Origin: Seohaeicola_A nanhaiensis
GTDB taxonomy: Bacteria > Pseudomonadota > Alphaproteobacteria > Rhodobacterales > Rhodobacteraceae
Direction of reading: 5' to 3'
NCBI RefSeq assembly: GCF_042654245.1
Contig: NZ_JBHSGI010000016.1
Span: forward strand, 62,001-126,000
Length of the DNA: 64,000 bases
This document shows positions 41,654 to 49,717 of this stretch, piece by piece (position 1 is the stretch's first letter; each line of letters begins with the position of its first letter). The notes below the pieces were generated by a model. That model searched no databases. It saw only the letters and a program-made list of their open reading frames with translations, and was not told the DNA's origin. Position numbers and translations under genes: made by a program.

Positions 41654-42007
41654 TCACGCGACGGCGACGTAGATCTTCCGATAGGGCTTGAGGGTCTTCC
41701 AGACACCGGTGAAGCCGGGCTTGAGCAGGAAGCTGTCGCCGGCGCGGTAGGTGTGGGTTTCGCCGCCGGTCTCGGTGATCTCGACCTCGCCTTCCAGCAG
41801 GTGGCAGAATTCGAAGGTCTCGCCCTTGATGGAGGCGTTGCTGCCCTCGCTGCCCGAGAAGATGCCGGTGCGCACCTGGCCGTCCCTGGCGCTGTCGAGT
41901 TCCCAGCGCCGGAAGGTCGGGGCGCCGTCGAGAATGCGGTCGGGGGCGACCACGACGTCGAGCGGCTCGGCCGCGGGCGCGGTGCTGAGGGAAACGATCT
42001 GGCTCAT
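41654..42007 (-). CDS. Cupin-domain protein (DUF861-like)
   Basis: A 117-residue single cupin barrel. Motif regions are FEFCHLLEGEVEITETGG and GDSFLLKPGFTGVWKTL, the second being the characteristic end of (S)-ureidoglycine-aminohydrolase/DUF861-type cupins. It may be a small enzyme or ligand-binding protein. It is first in the four-gene minus-strand run (cupin, GNAT, DSD1-like, cyclodeaminase-like). The composition suggests amino-acid or ureide metabolism; no specific function is claimed. Confidence 0.85.
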   Translation of the reverse strand: MSQIVSLSTAPAAEPLDVVVAPDRILDGAPTFRRWELDSARDGQVRTGIFSGSEGSNASIKGETFEFCHLLEGEVEITETGGETHTYRAGDSFLLKPGFTGVWKTLKPYRKIYVAVA

Positions 42008-42129
42008 GCAGCGTCCTGTGGTCTGAAAGCTGGTCCTATCCTAGGCCCCGCGACCGCCCCCGGGGTGACCAAAAAACCGCGACAGGTCCGCAGGTTGTGC
42101 CGATTTCGGCGGGTCGTGCGGAAGATAGT

Positions 42130-42387
42130 GCTTTGGCCATGGCCAAGCTGGCGGTGGTTGCCCGCGCCGGGGTGCAGGACGATGTGTTCTACGGGCTGGG
42201 CTATTCCGGGCACGGCGCGCACCTGGGCACCCACATGGGCCAGATCTTGGCGCGGATGGCAACGGGCGACGGCGAGGCCAATCCGACCGCGGGCATGAGC
42301 TGGCCTGCCTTCCCGCTGTATAACGGGATGCCCTGGTTCCTGCCGCTGGTGGGGGCGTATTACAAGATGAAGGACCGGATTTTCTGA
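42130..42387 (+). pseudogene. C-terminal remnant of a FAD-dependent amino-acid/amine oxidase
   Basis: About 80 residues in frame to a stop at 42387, including VFYGLGYSGHGAHLGTHMGQ and PWFLPLVGAYYKMKDRIF. These match the extreme C-terminus of DAO-family oxidases such as gamma-glutamylputrescine oxidase (normally about 430 residues). The FAD-binding N-terminus is absent: upstream DNA leads straight into the cupin promoter. An ATG at 42139 could still start a short peptide, but it would not fold as an oxidase. The deletion sits next to the AT-rich ApeA-like gene, marking a region of rearrangement. Confidence 0.75.
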
Positions 42388-42413
42388 GAGCGAAGTGGAC
42401 CATTGTGAACAAA

Positions 42414-42434
42414 CCTCTTAGCAGAGGCATTTTT
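42414..42434. terminator. Bidirectional rho-independent terminator
   Basis: CCTCT-TAGC-AGAGG stem followed by CATTTTT on the plus strand; on the minus strand the same stem is followed by TTTGTT. It serves the oxidase remnant and the ApeA-like gene, whose stop codon overlaps the T-run. Confidence 0.6.
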
Positions 42435-43830
42435 AGCGTTCAGGAGCGTATCTGCCGTATCTCAAACCCAAGCGTCTAAAGGCAGCCGCAATTTCCTGTT
42501 CTTGAATGCCGAGCGCGCGAAAGATGTGAAAGCGGGATATTGCGCAAAGGTCATATTGAAGCCAAATGATCCGTTGATAATCTTCGGGAGACAAATTTAC
42601 AGCTCGACCATGGGCTACGTCATTTCTGATTTTGGTGATTTCAGACGCTTTAATGCGCCCCCGAAAACCGCTTTTTGACCAGCTCGCCTGTAAGCGGTCA
42701 AGTCGTTCCGCTAGTGAAACGCGGTTTGGCTGTGTCCTCATAAGTTCATCCAAAGCCCGTAAATCATCATTTCGTCCGTATTCTTTGACAATTTTTCGTA
42801 GTGCTCTTCTCGCACTCCTAACATCCGCCGACGACCCGCTTCGGTTGATCATATTGTCAAAATCTTCAATGCATCCGACAAGTTCGCCAAAACTGCTCGC
42901 AGATAGCTTTTCTGGATTTTCCAATAGAAGGACCATATTCATCAAATAAAAAATTGCGTCTGGCTGATCGGATGCGGCATTCAATAAGTCTTCTGGGGTG
43001 AGGGCGCAATCTTGCCGCCGAAAAATCGCATCGTTCCAATTCACATGATGTGTCGTGCTTTTGAAGGCTGGTTGGAAAAATAGCTCAGCTGTAATGTGTT
43101 CGTCTTGATTATTCCACTTCCTTGTGTGGGTGGTTTTTATTCTATACGGATTGTGAGCCATGCGGTGACCGAGAAGAAACGAAAAAATCGAATTCACTCG
43201 CGCAATTAGGTTTTGAACAGCAGAATAGTCGATGGCGTCCGGAAACTCAAAGGTCAGAAATGTTCTTTGGGTTATCGTGGTTTCATCTCCCTTCTCATTA
43301 GCCGCTGCAAAGCTCTGAACTATTACGTTCGTTTTGCTTTTCAGTAGGAACTCTTCGCGTGTCGGACCACCAATCTCGACGGACAATGCGCGGGCGCTAT
43401 CTTTAATATGCTCATTGCTCGTTTTGACTAGCTGAGGAGCGTACCATGTGCTGAATGAAGGCATGTCCATATGCATGGCTGTGAAGCATTTCTCGTTTGA
43501 ACTTTCCATATGAATGTTCTTGAGTACAGCGCTGGCCAATATGCGCGACTTGGCTCGCATCACAGGCGTGTCCAAGCCACTACTGCCGCCACCTTGCGAC
43601 TGTACCCAAGGGTCAATGATTGTCGTGGGTCGTTGATAATCTAGGTAGCCGGTAATTGTTCCTGCGTCACAGCAGGGAGCGTTAGAATCGGCTCTCCCGG
43701 CTCGATGACAAACGGCTTCGAGCGTGATTCCTGCGTCTTCGCTGAACTTCAGTTTCCCGGGCCATATATCTTCGTCGCTATTTCGGTTCCTAATGGCAAA
43801 CCACTCTTCAAAACTCTCTAACATTGTCAT
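42433..43830 (-). CDS. ApeA-like HEPN-domain protein, candidate anti-phage factor
   Basis: A 465-residue protein with clearly lower GC than everything around it. The N-terminal region (about 20-300) resembles an ApeA N-terminal domain (GKLKFSEDAGITLEAV, ITGYLDYQRPTTIID). The C-terminal helical region (about 330-450) is a HEPN-type domain with KIRNDVAHGR, the R-x4-H motif (Arg402, His407) of HEPN ribonucleases. ApeA proteins are single-gene abortive-infection systems that cleave RNA on phage infection. AGGAG precedes the ATG by 4 nt. It stands alone on the minus strand beside a truncated oxidase, consistent with acquisition by transfer. Family assignment is by recognition, not search. Confidence 0.7.
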   Translation of the reverse strand: MTMLESFEEWFAIRNRNSDEDIWPGKLKFSEDAGITLEAVCHRAGRADSNAPCCDAGTITGYLDYQRPTTIIDPWVQSQGGGSSGLDTPVMRAKSRILASAVLKNIHMESSNEKCFTAMHMDMPSFSTWYAPQLVKTSNEHIKDSARALSVEIGGPTREEFLLKSKTNVIVQSFAAANEKGDETTITQRTFLTFEFPDAIDYSAVQNLIARVNSIFSFLLGHRMAHNPYRIKTTHTRKWNNQDEHITAELFFQPAFKSTTHHVNWNDAIFRRQDCALTPEDLLNAASDQPDAIFYLMNMVLLLENPEKLSASSFGELVGCIEDFDNMINRSGSSADVRSARRALRKIVKEYGRNDDLRALDELMRTQPNRVSLAERLDRLQASWSKSGFRGRIKASEITKIRNDVAHGRAVNLSPEDYQRIIWLQYDLCAISRFHIFRALGIQEQEIAAAFRRLGLRYGRYAPER

Positions 43831-44369
43831 TTTCTCCTGGTTTTCGCCAACCCTGACATAATCTGAAGTATTCTACACATGGTTTTTCAAAGCGCGATCC
43901 CTGCACATATCCGACTCGGGAGAAATCTCATTTGGGCTTGAAGCGAAAGGCTGTGGTTCGCGCAAGGTGGATGGAAGATATTTAAGGTCAGGGACAAGGC
44001 TTTCGACGAGACAGGCAGGCTTCTGCGGCGCCGTCCGCTGAGGGCTGTCCTGTCGGTGCTTCTGGTGCGTTAGCTCTTTCCGGACCGGAGGTGGTCCCCG
44101 TAGCGGGTGGCGGGGCCGGGGCGTTCGGCCGGTTTCAAAAATTTACTTCCTTCGGTTACATTTATGTTGACCCGGTGTATTTTCGGAGGGAATGTAACCG
44201 AAGAGTGCAAGATCGCGCTCGCAAGGGAGGAGTGGCCGGGCTGCGGGATGCGGCCCTGCCTGCGCACGGACATCGGACATCCTTGTCGCCCCGGGGCCGG
44301 CTGATCGCCGCATTCGGGGGCCGGAGAGGTCATGCCCGAACGCCGCGCGCACCGTGGGAGGAGGGCCGC
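43831..44369. other. Intergenic leader between ApeA-like gene and livH
   Basis: No convincing gene in 539 bp. The first 160 bp are AT-richer like the ApeA gene and probably hold its promoter. A small hairpin (GGACC-N6-GGTCC, 44082-44097) and the 13-bp inverted repeat at 44150-44203 precede the livH operon. GC rises back to the genome level from about 43990. Confidence 0.6.
44150..44203. promoter_or_regulatory. 13-bp inverted repeat upstream of the ABC importer operon
   Basis: CTTCGGTTACATT (44150-44162) and its exact complement AATGTAACCGAAG (44191-44203) flank a 28-bp spacer that contains TTGACC, a possible -35. The half-site GGTTACAT also occurs upstream of the tetR gene at 54193-54200. 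It is a likely operator pair for that regulator. Confidence 0.55.
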
Positions 44370-45242
44370 ATGGAATTCGCAGACGTGGTGCAGCTGACGC
44401 TGATCGGGATCTCGCAGGGCTGTGCCTATGCGCTGATCGCCATCGGCTTTGTGTTCATCTACCGCGCCACGGAGATCGTCAATTTCGCCCATGGCGAGCT
44501 GATGATGCTGGGCGCCTTCATGGTGCTGACCTTCTCGCAGATTCTGGGGCTGAACTTCTGGGTGTCGGCGGCGCTGGGCATCCTGTCGCTGGGGGTCTTC
44601 GGCTTTCTGCTGGACGCGGTGGTGATGCGGCGGATGGCCGGGGAGTCGCAGGCCTCGATCTTTATCCTGACGGTTGCCATCGGGCTGATCCTGCGCTCGC
44701 TGGCCGGGATGATCTGGGGCTGGTCGCCGCTGGGGCTGGAGGTGCCGTTCCTGGTGGACTTCGACGTGGCAGGAATCGTCGTCGGGATGGACCGGATCGC
44801 GGTGATCCTGGGGACGGCGGTGCTGTGCGTGCTGCTGTATCTCTTCTTCAGCCGAACGGCCATCGGCATTGCCATCCAGGCCTCGTCGCAGAACCAGCTG
44901 GCCGCCTATTACAGCCGTATTCCGGTCAAGCGCCTGATCTCGATCGTCTGGGCCATCGCGGCCATGGTCGCGGCCTTTGCCGGGCTGATGATGGCGCCGG
45001 TCACGCAGGTCGACACCGGCATGAGCGCCTTTGGGATCAAGGCGCTGGCGGGCGCGGTGGTGGGCGGGTTCGGGTCGATTCCCGGGGCGCTGCTGGGCTG
45101 CCTGCTGATCGGCGTGGCCGAGCCGTTCCTCGACTTTCTCTTCCCGCCGCTCAAGGGCGTCTACGCCTATGCGATCATGCTGGTGGTCCTTTTCGTCAAG
45201 CCCGACGGGCTGATCCCGCAGACTTTCACGAAGAAGGTGTGA
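44370..45242 (+). CDS. livH: Branched-chain-type ABC importer permease LivH
   Basis: A 290-residue inner-membrane permease with about eight helices. LivH signatures are IGISQGCAYALIAIGFVFIYRATEIVNFAHGE near the N-terminus (split by helix turns), QNQLAAYYSRIPVKRL and GAVVGGFGSIPGALLG. A GGGAGGAGGG ribosome site lies just upstream of the ATG at 44370. It is the first gene of the plus-strand operon livHMGF plus acyl-CoA ligase and binding proteins. Substrates of such HAAT-type importers include amino acids and also aromatic or aliphatic acids; the downstream genes favour the latter. Confidence 0.93.
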   Translation: MEFADVVQLTLIGISQGCAYALIAIGFVFIYRATEIVNFAHGELMMLGAFMVLTFSQILGLNFWVSAALGILSLGVFGFLLDAVVMRRMAGESQASIFILTVAIGLILRSLAGMIWGWSPLGLEVPFLVDFDVAGIVVGMDRIAVILGTAVLCVLLYLFFSRTAIGIAIQASSQNQLAAYYSRIPVKRLISIVWAIAAMVAAFAGLMMAPVTQVDTGMSAFGIKALAGAVVGGFGSIPGALLGCLLIGVAEPFLDFLFPPLKGVYAYAIMLVVLFVKPDGLIPQTFTKKV

Positions 45243-45246
45243 TCCC

Positions 45247-46323
45247 TTGCAGGTTCTCTTCAAGACTTCGTACGATCAGGACATCGACCATCTGGTCGAC
45301 CGGGGCGAACGCATCCGGGTTTCGCTGGCGGTCCTGCTGGCGCTGGTCGCGCCGCTGCTGCTGGGGTCGTATTTCCTGGGCGAGCTGTCGATCTTCCTGG
45401 TTTACATCCTGGCCGGGCTTGGCCTGATGCTGCTGACCGGGTTCACCGGGCAGGTGAGTTTCGGGCACGCGGCCTTTCTGGGCATTGGCGCCTATGCCCA
45501 TTCGGTGTTTCTGGGGCAGGGCGTGCCGTTCCTGCTGTCGCTGCCGCTGGCGGCACTGCTGGCCGGCGTGCTCGGGGCGGCGCTGGGGCGGGCGGTGTCG
45601 CGGATGCACGGGTTCTACCTGGCCATCGCGACGCTGGCCTTCGTCATCCTGATCGAGACGGCCATCGGCGAATGGACCCCGGTGACGGGCGGCCACATGG
45701 GCCTGCAGGTGCCGCCGATGGTGATCTTCGGGCACGAGCTGTACGAGGCCTGGGAGCAGTACTACCTGATCCTTGCCGTGGTCGTCTTCTGCATCTGGGG
45801 GGTGGCGAACCTGCGCCGGTCGCCGACCGGACGGCGGATGATCGCGGTGCGCGATTCCGAGACCTCGGCGCGCTCGCTGGGAGTCGATATCGCGCGGACG
45901 CGGATCCTGGCGTTTTTCCTCAGCGCGGCGATCACCGGGCTGGCCGGCGGGCTGATGGCGCATCTGCTGTTCTTCCTGGCGCCCGAGGCCTTTGGCATCC
46001 CGGAAAGCCTGAAGCTGCTGCTGATGGTCATCGTCGGCGGGCTGGGCACGATCACGGGGGCGATCTTCGGGGCGGTCTTCGTCACCGTGCTGCCCAACGT
46101 GATCGGGCTGCTGCGGGAAGTCCTGCCCCCGGCGATTGCCGAGGCGGCGGGGCTGGAGCAGTTCCTGTTCGGGCTGATCATCGCGGCCTTCATCGTCTTC
46201 GAACCCGAGGGGCTGTATGGCCGCTGGCGCAAGCTGCGGCTCTTCCTGGAGACCTATCCCTATTACAAGCGCGCCACCTTCGTGCGGCAGAAGCGATATC
46301 TGAAGACGGAACGGTTCAGATGA
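45247..46323 (+). CDS. livM: Branched-chain-type ABC importer permease LivM (TTG start)
   Basis: A 358-residue permease with about nine helices. Landmarks are GLGLMLLTGFTGQVSFGHAAFLGIGAYAH (read in two parts), GFYLAIATLAFVILIE and the late IVGGLGTITGAIFGAVF. TTG at 45247 is chosen because livH ends 4 bp before and AGAAGG sits about 9 nt upstream; no ATG lies near the N-terminus. Residues 1-25 are a charged cytoplasmic tail (TSYDQDIDHLVDRGERIR). It forms the translocation channel with LivH. Its stop overlaps the livG ATG (ATGA). Confidence 0.93.
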   Translation: MQVLFKTSYDQDIDHLVDRGERIRVSLAVLLALVAPLLLGSYFLGELSIFLVYILAGLGLMLLTGFTGQVSFGHAAFLGIGAYAHSVFLGQGVPFLLSLPLAALLAGVLGAALGRAVSRMHGFYLAIATLAFVILIETAIGEWTPVTGGHMGLQVPPMVIFGHELYEAWEQYYLILAVVVFCIWGVANLRRSPTGRRMIAVRDSETSARSLGVDIARTRILAFFLSAAITGLAGGLMAHLLFFLAPEAFGIPESLKLLLMVIVGGLGTITGAIFGAVFVTVLPNVIGLLREVLPPAIAEAAGLEQFLFGLIIAAFIVFEPEGLYGRWRKLRLFLETYPYYKRATFVRQKRYLKTERFR

Positions 46324-47084
46324 GCGATCTTGTCGTCGAGAACCTGAGCCTGTCCTTCGGGGGCGTGATGGCGATCAAGGACGTGTCCTTCAGCGTCGAG
46401 CCGGGCGAGATCTATGCGATCATCGGGCCGAACGGCGCGGGCAAGAGCACGATCTTCAACGCGATCAGCCGGATCTACCGGCCGGATGCCGGGTCGATCA
46501 GCTTTCGCGGGCAGCCGTTGCTGGAGCGCAAGGCGAACCAGATCGTCGATCTGGGGATCGCGCGGACCTTTCAGAACATCGAGCTGTTCGAGAATGCGAC
46601 GGTGCTGGACAACCTGCTGGTGGGGCGCAGTTCCAAGGTGCGCACGGGCTGGGTGTCGGAGTGGTTCTTCACCCGCCGGGTGCGGGCCGAGGAACATGCC
46701 CACCGCCGCAAGATCGAGGAGATCCTCGATCTGCTGGACATGCAGCACTATCGCTATGAGAAGGTGGCCGACCTGGCCTATGGGGCGCGCAAGAACGTCG
46801 AGCTGGCGCGCGCGCTGTGTGCCGAGCCGCAGCTTCTGCTGCTGGACGAGCCGGCCTCGGGGCTGAACCCCGAAGAGACGACGGATATGTCGTTCTGGCT
46901 CAAGGACATCAAGGAAGAGCTGGGCGTGACCGTGGTGATGGTCGAGCACGACATGAACCTGGTCGGGCGCATCGCCGACCGCTGCATGGCGCTGGCCAAC
47001 GGGCAGGTGCTGGCGGTGGGGTCGGTCGCGGATGTGCAGGGCGACGCCCATGTGCAGGCGGCCTATCTCGGGGGGACGGTCTGA
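46320..47084 (+). CDS. livG: ABC importer ATPase LivG
   Basis: A 254-residue ATPase. Walker A is GPNGAGKST near residue 38, Walker B LLLLDEPASGLNPEE near 178, and the switch His in VVMVEHDM near 210. The signature region reads VADLAYGARKNVELARAL where most ABC proteins have LSGGQ, a variant seen in this subfamily (S-Y-G or A-Y-G). It powers uptake with LivF. Its ATG overlaps the livM stop, and its TGA stop shares one base with the livF ATG. Confidence 0.94.
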   Translation: MSDLVVENLSLSFGGVMAIKDVSFSVEPGEIYAIIGPNGAGKSTIFNAISRIYRPDAGSISFRGQPLLERKANQIVDLGIARTFQNIELFENATVLDNLLVGRSSKVRTGWVSEWFFTRRVRAEEHAHRRKIEEILDLLDMQHYRYEKVADLAYGARKNVELARALCAEPQLLLLDEPASGLNPEETTDMSFWLKDIKEELGVTVVMVEHDMNLVGRIADRCMALANGQVLAVGSVADVQGDAHVQAAYLGGTV

Positions 47085-47854
47085 TGGGGGCGCTGCTGGA
47101 CGTGCGCAACGTCGAGACCTTCTACGGTCCGATCATGGCGATTGCCGGGGTCAGCCTGTCGGTGGAGGAAGGGCAGATCGTCACCGTTCTGGGTGCGAAC
47201 GGCGCGGGCAAGACGACCCTGCTCAAGACCATCTCGGGCGCCATCGACTGCCGCAAGGGGCAGGTGTTGCTGGCGGGCGAGGAGATCCAGAACCGCGATC
47301 CCGACCGGGTGGCGGCGAAGGGGATCGGCCATGTGCCCGAGGGGCGCGAGGTGTTTCCGTTCCTCAGCGTGGAAGAGAACCTGCGGGTCGGCGCCTGGGG
47401 CCGGCGCGACCGCGACGAGGTCGCCCGCGATTTCGAGACGGTCTATGCGTATTTCCCCGACCTGGCCCGCAAGAAGGCCGATATGGCCGGGTTCCTGTCG
47501 GGCGGGCAGCAGCAGATGCTGGCGGTCGGGCGCGCCTTCATGGGCCGGCCGCGGCTGATGGTGCTGGACGAGCCGTCGCTGGGTCTGTCGCCCCTGCTGA
47601 TGAAGACGATCTTCGACGTGATCCGGCGGATCAACGGCGAGCAGGGGGTGTCGGTCCTGCTGGTGGAGCAGAACGCCAGTGCCGCGCTGGCCGTGGCCGA
47701 CTATGGCTTCATCATGGAGGTCGGACGGGTGGTGATGGACGCCCCGTCGCGCGAGCTGCTGGCCTCGGAGGACATCAAGGAATTCTACCTCGGGCAGGCC
47801 GAGGCCGGCGTCCGGGGCGAAAAGCGCTGGAAAAAGCGCAAGACGTGGAGGTGA
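47084..47854 (+). CDS. livF: ABC importer ATPase LivF
   Basis: A 256-residue ATPase. Walker A is GANGAGKTTLLK, the signature GFLSGGQQQMLAVGRA is near residue 138, and Walker B LMVLDEPSLGLSP follows. Unlike LivG, its signature is canonical. The C-terminal tail (GVRGEKRWKKRKTWR) is unusually basic. It heterodimerises with LivG under the LivHM permeases. It ends 3 bp before the GTG start of the acyl-CoA ligase gene, so the five genes are very probably one transcript. Confidence 0.94.
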   Translation: MGALLDVRNVETFYGPIMAIAGVSLSVEEGQIVTVLGANGAGKTTLLKTISGAIDCRKGQVLLAGEEIQNRDPDRVAAKGIGHVPEGREVFPFLSVEENLRVGAWGRRDRDEVARDFETVYAYFPDLARKKADMAGFLSGGQQQMLAVGRAFMGRPRLMVLDEPSLGLSPLLMKTIFDVIRRINGEQGVSVLLVEQNASAALAVADYGFIMEVGRVVMDAPSRELLASEDIKEFYLGQAEAGVRGEKRWKKRKTWR

Positions 47855-47857
47855 GCG

Positions 47858-49687
47858 GTGGAGTCTGTCGTCAGGAACGATTTCGTCTCGGTGGACGGGC
47901 ATGACACCCTGGCCAAGCTGTTCCGCGCGCGGGTGGCGGCGTGGGGCGACCGCGTGGCGATGCGCGAGAAGAATTTCGGCATCTGGGAGGCCTTCACCTG
48001 GGCCGATTACGACCGCCATGCGCGGCAGGTCGCCGGCGGGCTGATGGCGCTGGGCCTGCGGCGCGGCGACGTGGTGGCGATCCTGAGCGAGGACAACAAG
48101 GAATGGGTCTTTGCCGACATGGGCGCGCAGATCGCGGGCTGTGTCGTCAACGGTGTCTATCCGACCTATCAGGCGCCGCAGCTGAAGCACATGCTGGAGG
48201 ACAGTTCCGCAAAGGTGCTGATCGTCGAGGACGAGGAGCAGCTGGACAAGTATCTGGAGGTGCGCGACGCGCTGCCCGATATCGTCAAGGTCTATGTCAT
48301 CGACTGGAAGGGGCTGCGCGGGTTCCGCGACCCCAGGGTCGAGCCGATCGGGCATCTGTACGAGGCCGGAACGCAGTTCCAGAACGATCATCCGGGCGCG
48401 CTGGATCGGGCCATCGACGGCGGGAAGAACGACGATACCGTGGTTCTGATCTATACCTCGGGCACCACCGGGTCGCCCAAGGGCGCGCTGATCCCGAACC
48501 GCTATCTGCTGTATACGATGACCGCCTCGCCGGATCCGTTCCGGATCGGGCCCGAGGACGAGATCCTGACCTATCTGCCGCTGTGCCACGCGGCCGAGCG
48601 GATGGTGTCGCTGTGCATGTGCCTGGGCCATGGCACGCGGCTGAACTTTGCCGAAAGCGCCGAGACGGTGTTCCAGAACATCCGCGAGCTGTCACCCACG
48701 GTGATCTTTGCGGTGCCGCGGATCTGGGAGAAGTTCTATTCGCGGGTCGCGACGCTGATGTCCGAGGCGACCTGGCTGGGACGCGCGGGCTATGCCTGGG
48801 CGATGGGCGTGGGCACCCGCCGCGCGGAGTATCTGCTGGAGGGCCGGCCGGTTCCGCCGCTGCTGGCGGCGCAGTACCGGCTGGCGGATGTGCTGGTCTA
48901 TCGCAACCTCAAGCAGCTGCTGGGGCTGGACCGGGCGCAGTTCCTGCTGTCGGGCGCGGCGCCGATTTCGGCGGATCTGCTGAAATGGTATCTGGCGCTG
49001 GGGCTGCCAGTGTCCGAGGCCTATGGCCAGACCGAGACGGGCATGACCACGATGACCTCGGTCGCGCGGCCGAGCCCCGGAACGGTGGGGCACGCGCTGC
49101 CCTCGGTCGAGGTGCGGCTGGGCGAGCAGGACGAGATCCTGGTGCGCAGCCCCAGCCTGTTCTCAGGCTATCTCAACAACCCCGAGGCGACGGCTTCGAC
49201 CATCGTCGACGGCTGGGTGCGGACCGGGGATGTCGGGCAGATCGGCAATGACGGGGCGCTGCGGATCCGCGACCGGCTGAAGGACATCATCATCACGGCG
49301 GGCGGCAAGAACGTGACGCCGAGCCTGATGGAGAACGCGCTCAAGTTCTCGCCCTATATCGCCGATGCGATCATCATCGGGGACAAGCGCAAGTATCTGA
49401 CCTGCCTGATCATGATCGATCAGGAGAATGTCGAGCATTTCGCGCAAAGCCGGGCGGTTCCTTTCACCGACTACAGGTCGCTGTGCGCCCGGCCCGAGAT
49501 CGTCGAGCTGATCGAGAGCGAGGTGGCGAAGGCCAACCGCAACTTCTCGCCGGTGGAGCAGGTCAAGAAGTTCAAGCTGATCAACATCCTGCTGACCGCG
49601 GAAGACGACGAGATGACGCCGACGATGAAACTCAAGCGCAGCTTTGTCGAGAAGAAATACGGCGCGCTGATCGACCAGATGTACTGA
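47858..49687 (+). CDS. Long-chain-type acyl-CoA ligase (AMP-forming)
   Basis: A 609-residue adenylate-forming ligase with GTG start, GGAGG 6 nt upstream. The P-loop LIYTSGTTGSPKGAL is near residue 197. SEAYGQTETGMTTM, GWVRTGDVGQIGNDG and LKDIIITAGGKNVTPSLMEN follow. The class resembles bacterial LC-FACS/FadD15-type enzymes. It would activate the imported acid with CoA. Tight coupling to livF indicates that uptake and activation are expressed together. Aliphatic versus aromatic substrate cannot be decided. Confidence 0.92.
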   Translation: MESVVRNDFVSVDGHDTLAKLFRARVAAWGDRVAMREKNFGIWEAFTWADYDRHARQVAGGLMALGLRRGDVVAILSEDNKEWVFADMGAQIAGCVVNGVYPTYQAPQLKHMLEDSSAKVLIVEDEEQLDKYLEVRDALPDIVKVYVIDWKGLRGFRDPRVEPIGHLYEAGTQFQNDHPGALDRAIDGGKNDDTVVLIYTSGTTGSPKGALIPNRYLLYTMTASPDPFRIGPEDEILTYLPLCHAAERMVSLCMCLGHGTRLNFAESAETVFQNIRELSPTVIFAVPRIWEKFYSRVATLMSEATWLGRAGYAWAMGVGTRRAEYLLEGRPVPPLLAAQYRLADVLVYRNLKQLLGLDRAQFLLSGAAPISADLLKWYLALGLPVSEAYGQTETGMTTMTSVARPSPGTVGHALPSVEVRLGEQDEILVRSPSLFSGYLNNPEATASTIVDGWVRTGDVGQIGNDGALRIRDRLKDIIITAGGKNVTPSLMENALKFSPYIADAIIIGDKRKYLTCLIMIDQENVEHFAQSRAVPFTDYRSLCARPEIVELIESEVAKANRNFSPVEQVKKFKLINILLTAEDDEMTPTMKLKRSFVEKKYGALIDQMY

Positions 49688-49717
49688 CGGCCAGCCCGGC
49701 CGAACGGAGGAGGAACG

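Noticed and set aside
42097..44000. Prophage or integrative element
   Set aside because: Only one AT-rich gene is present; no integrase, phage structural gene or attachment repeat was found.
46320..47084. Inactive LivG because of the missing LSGGQ motif
   Set aside because: Walker A, Walker B and switch His are intact, and a Y-G-containing signature variant is normal for LivG-type ATPases.
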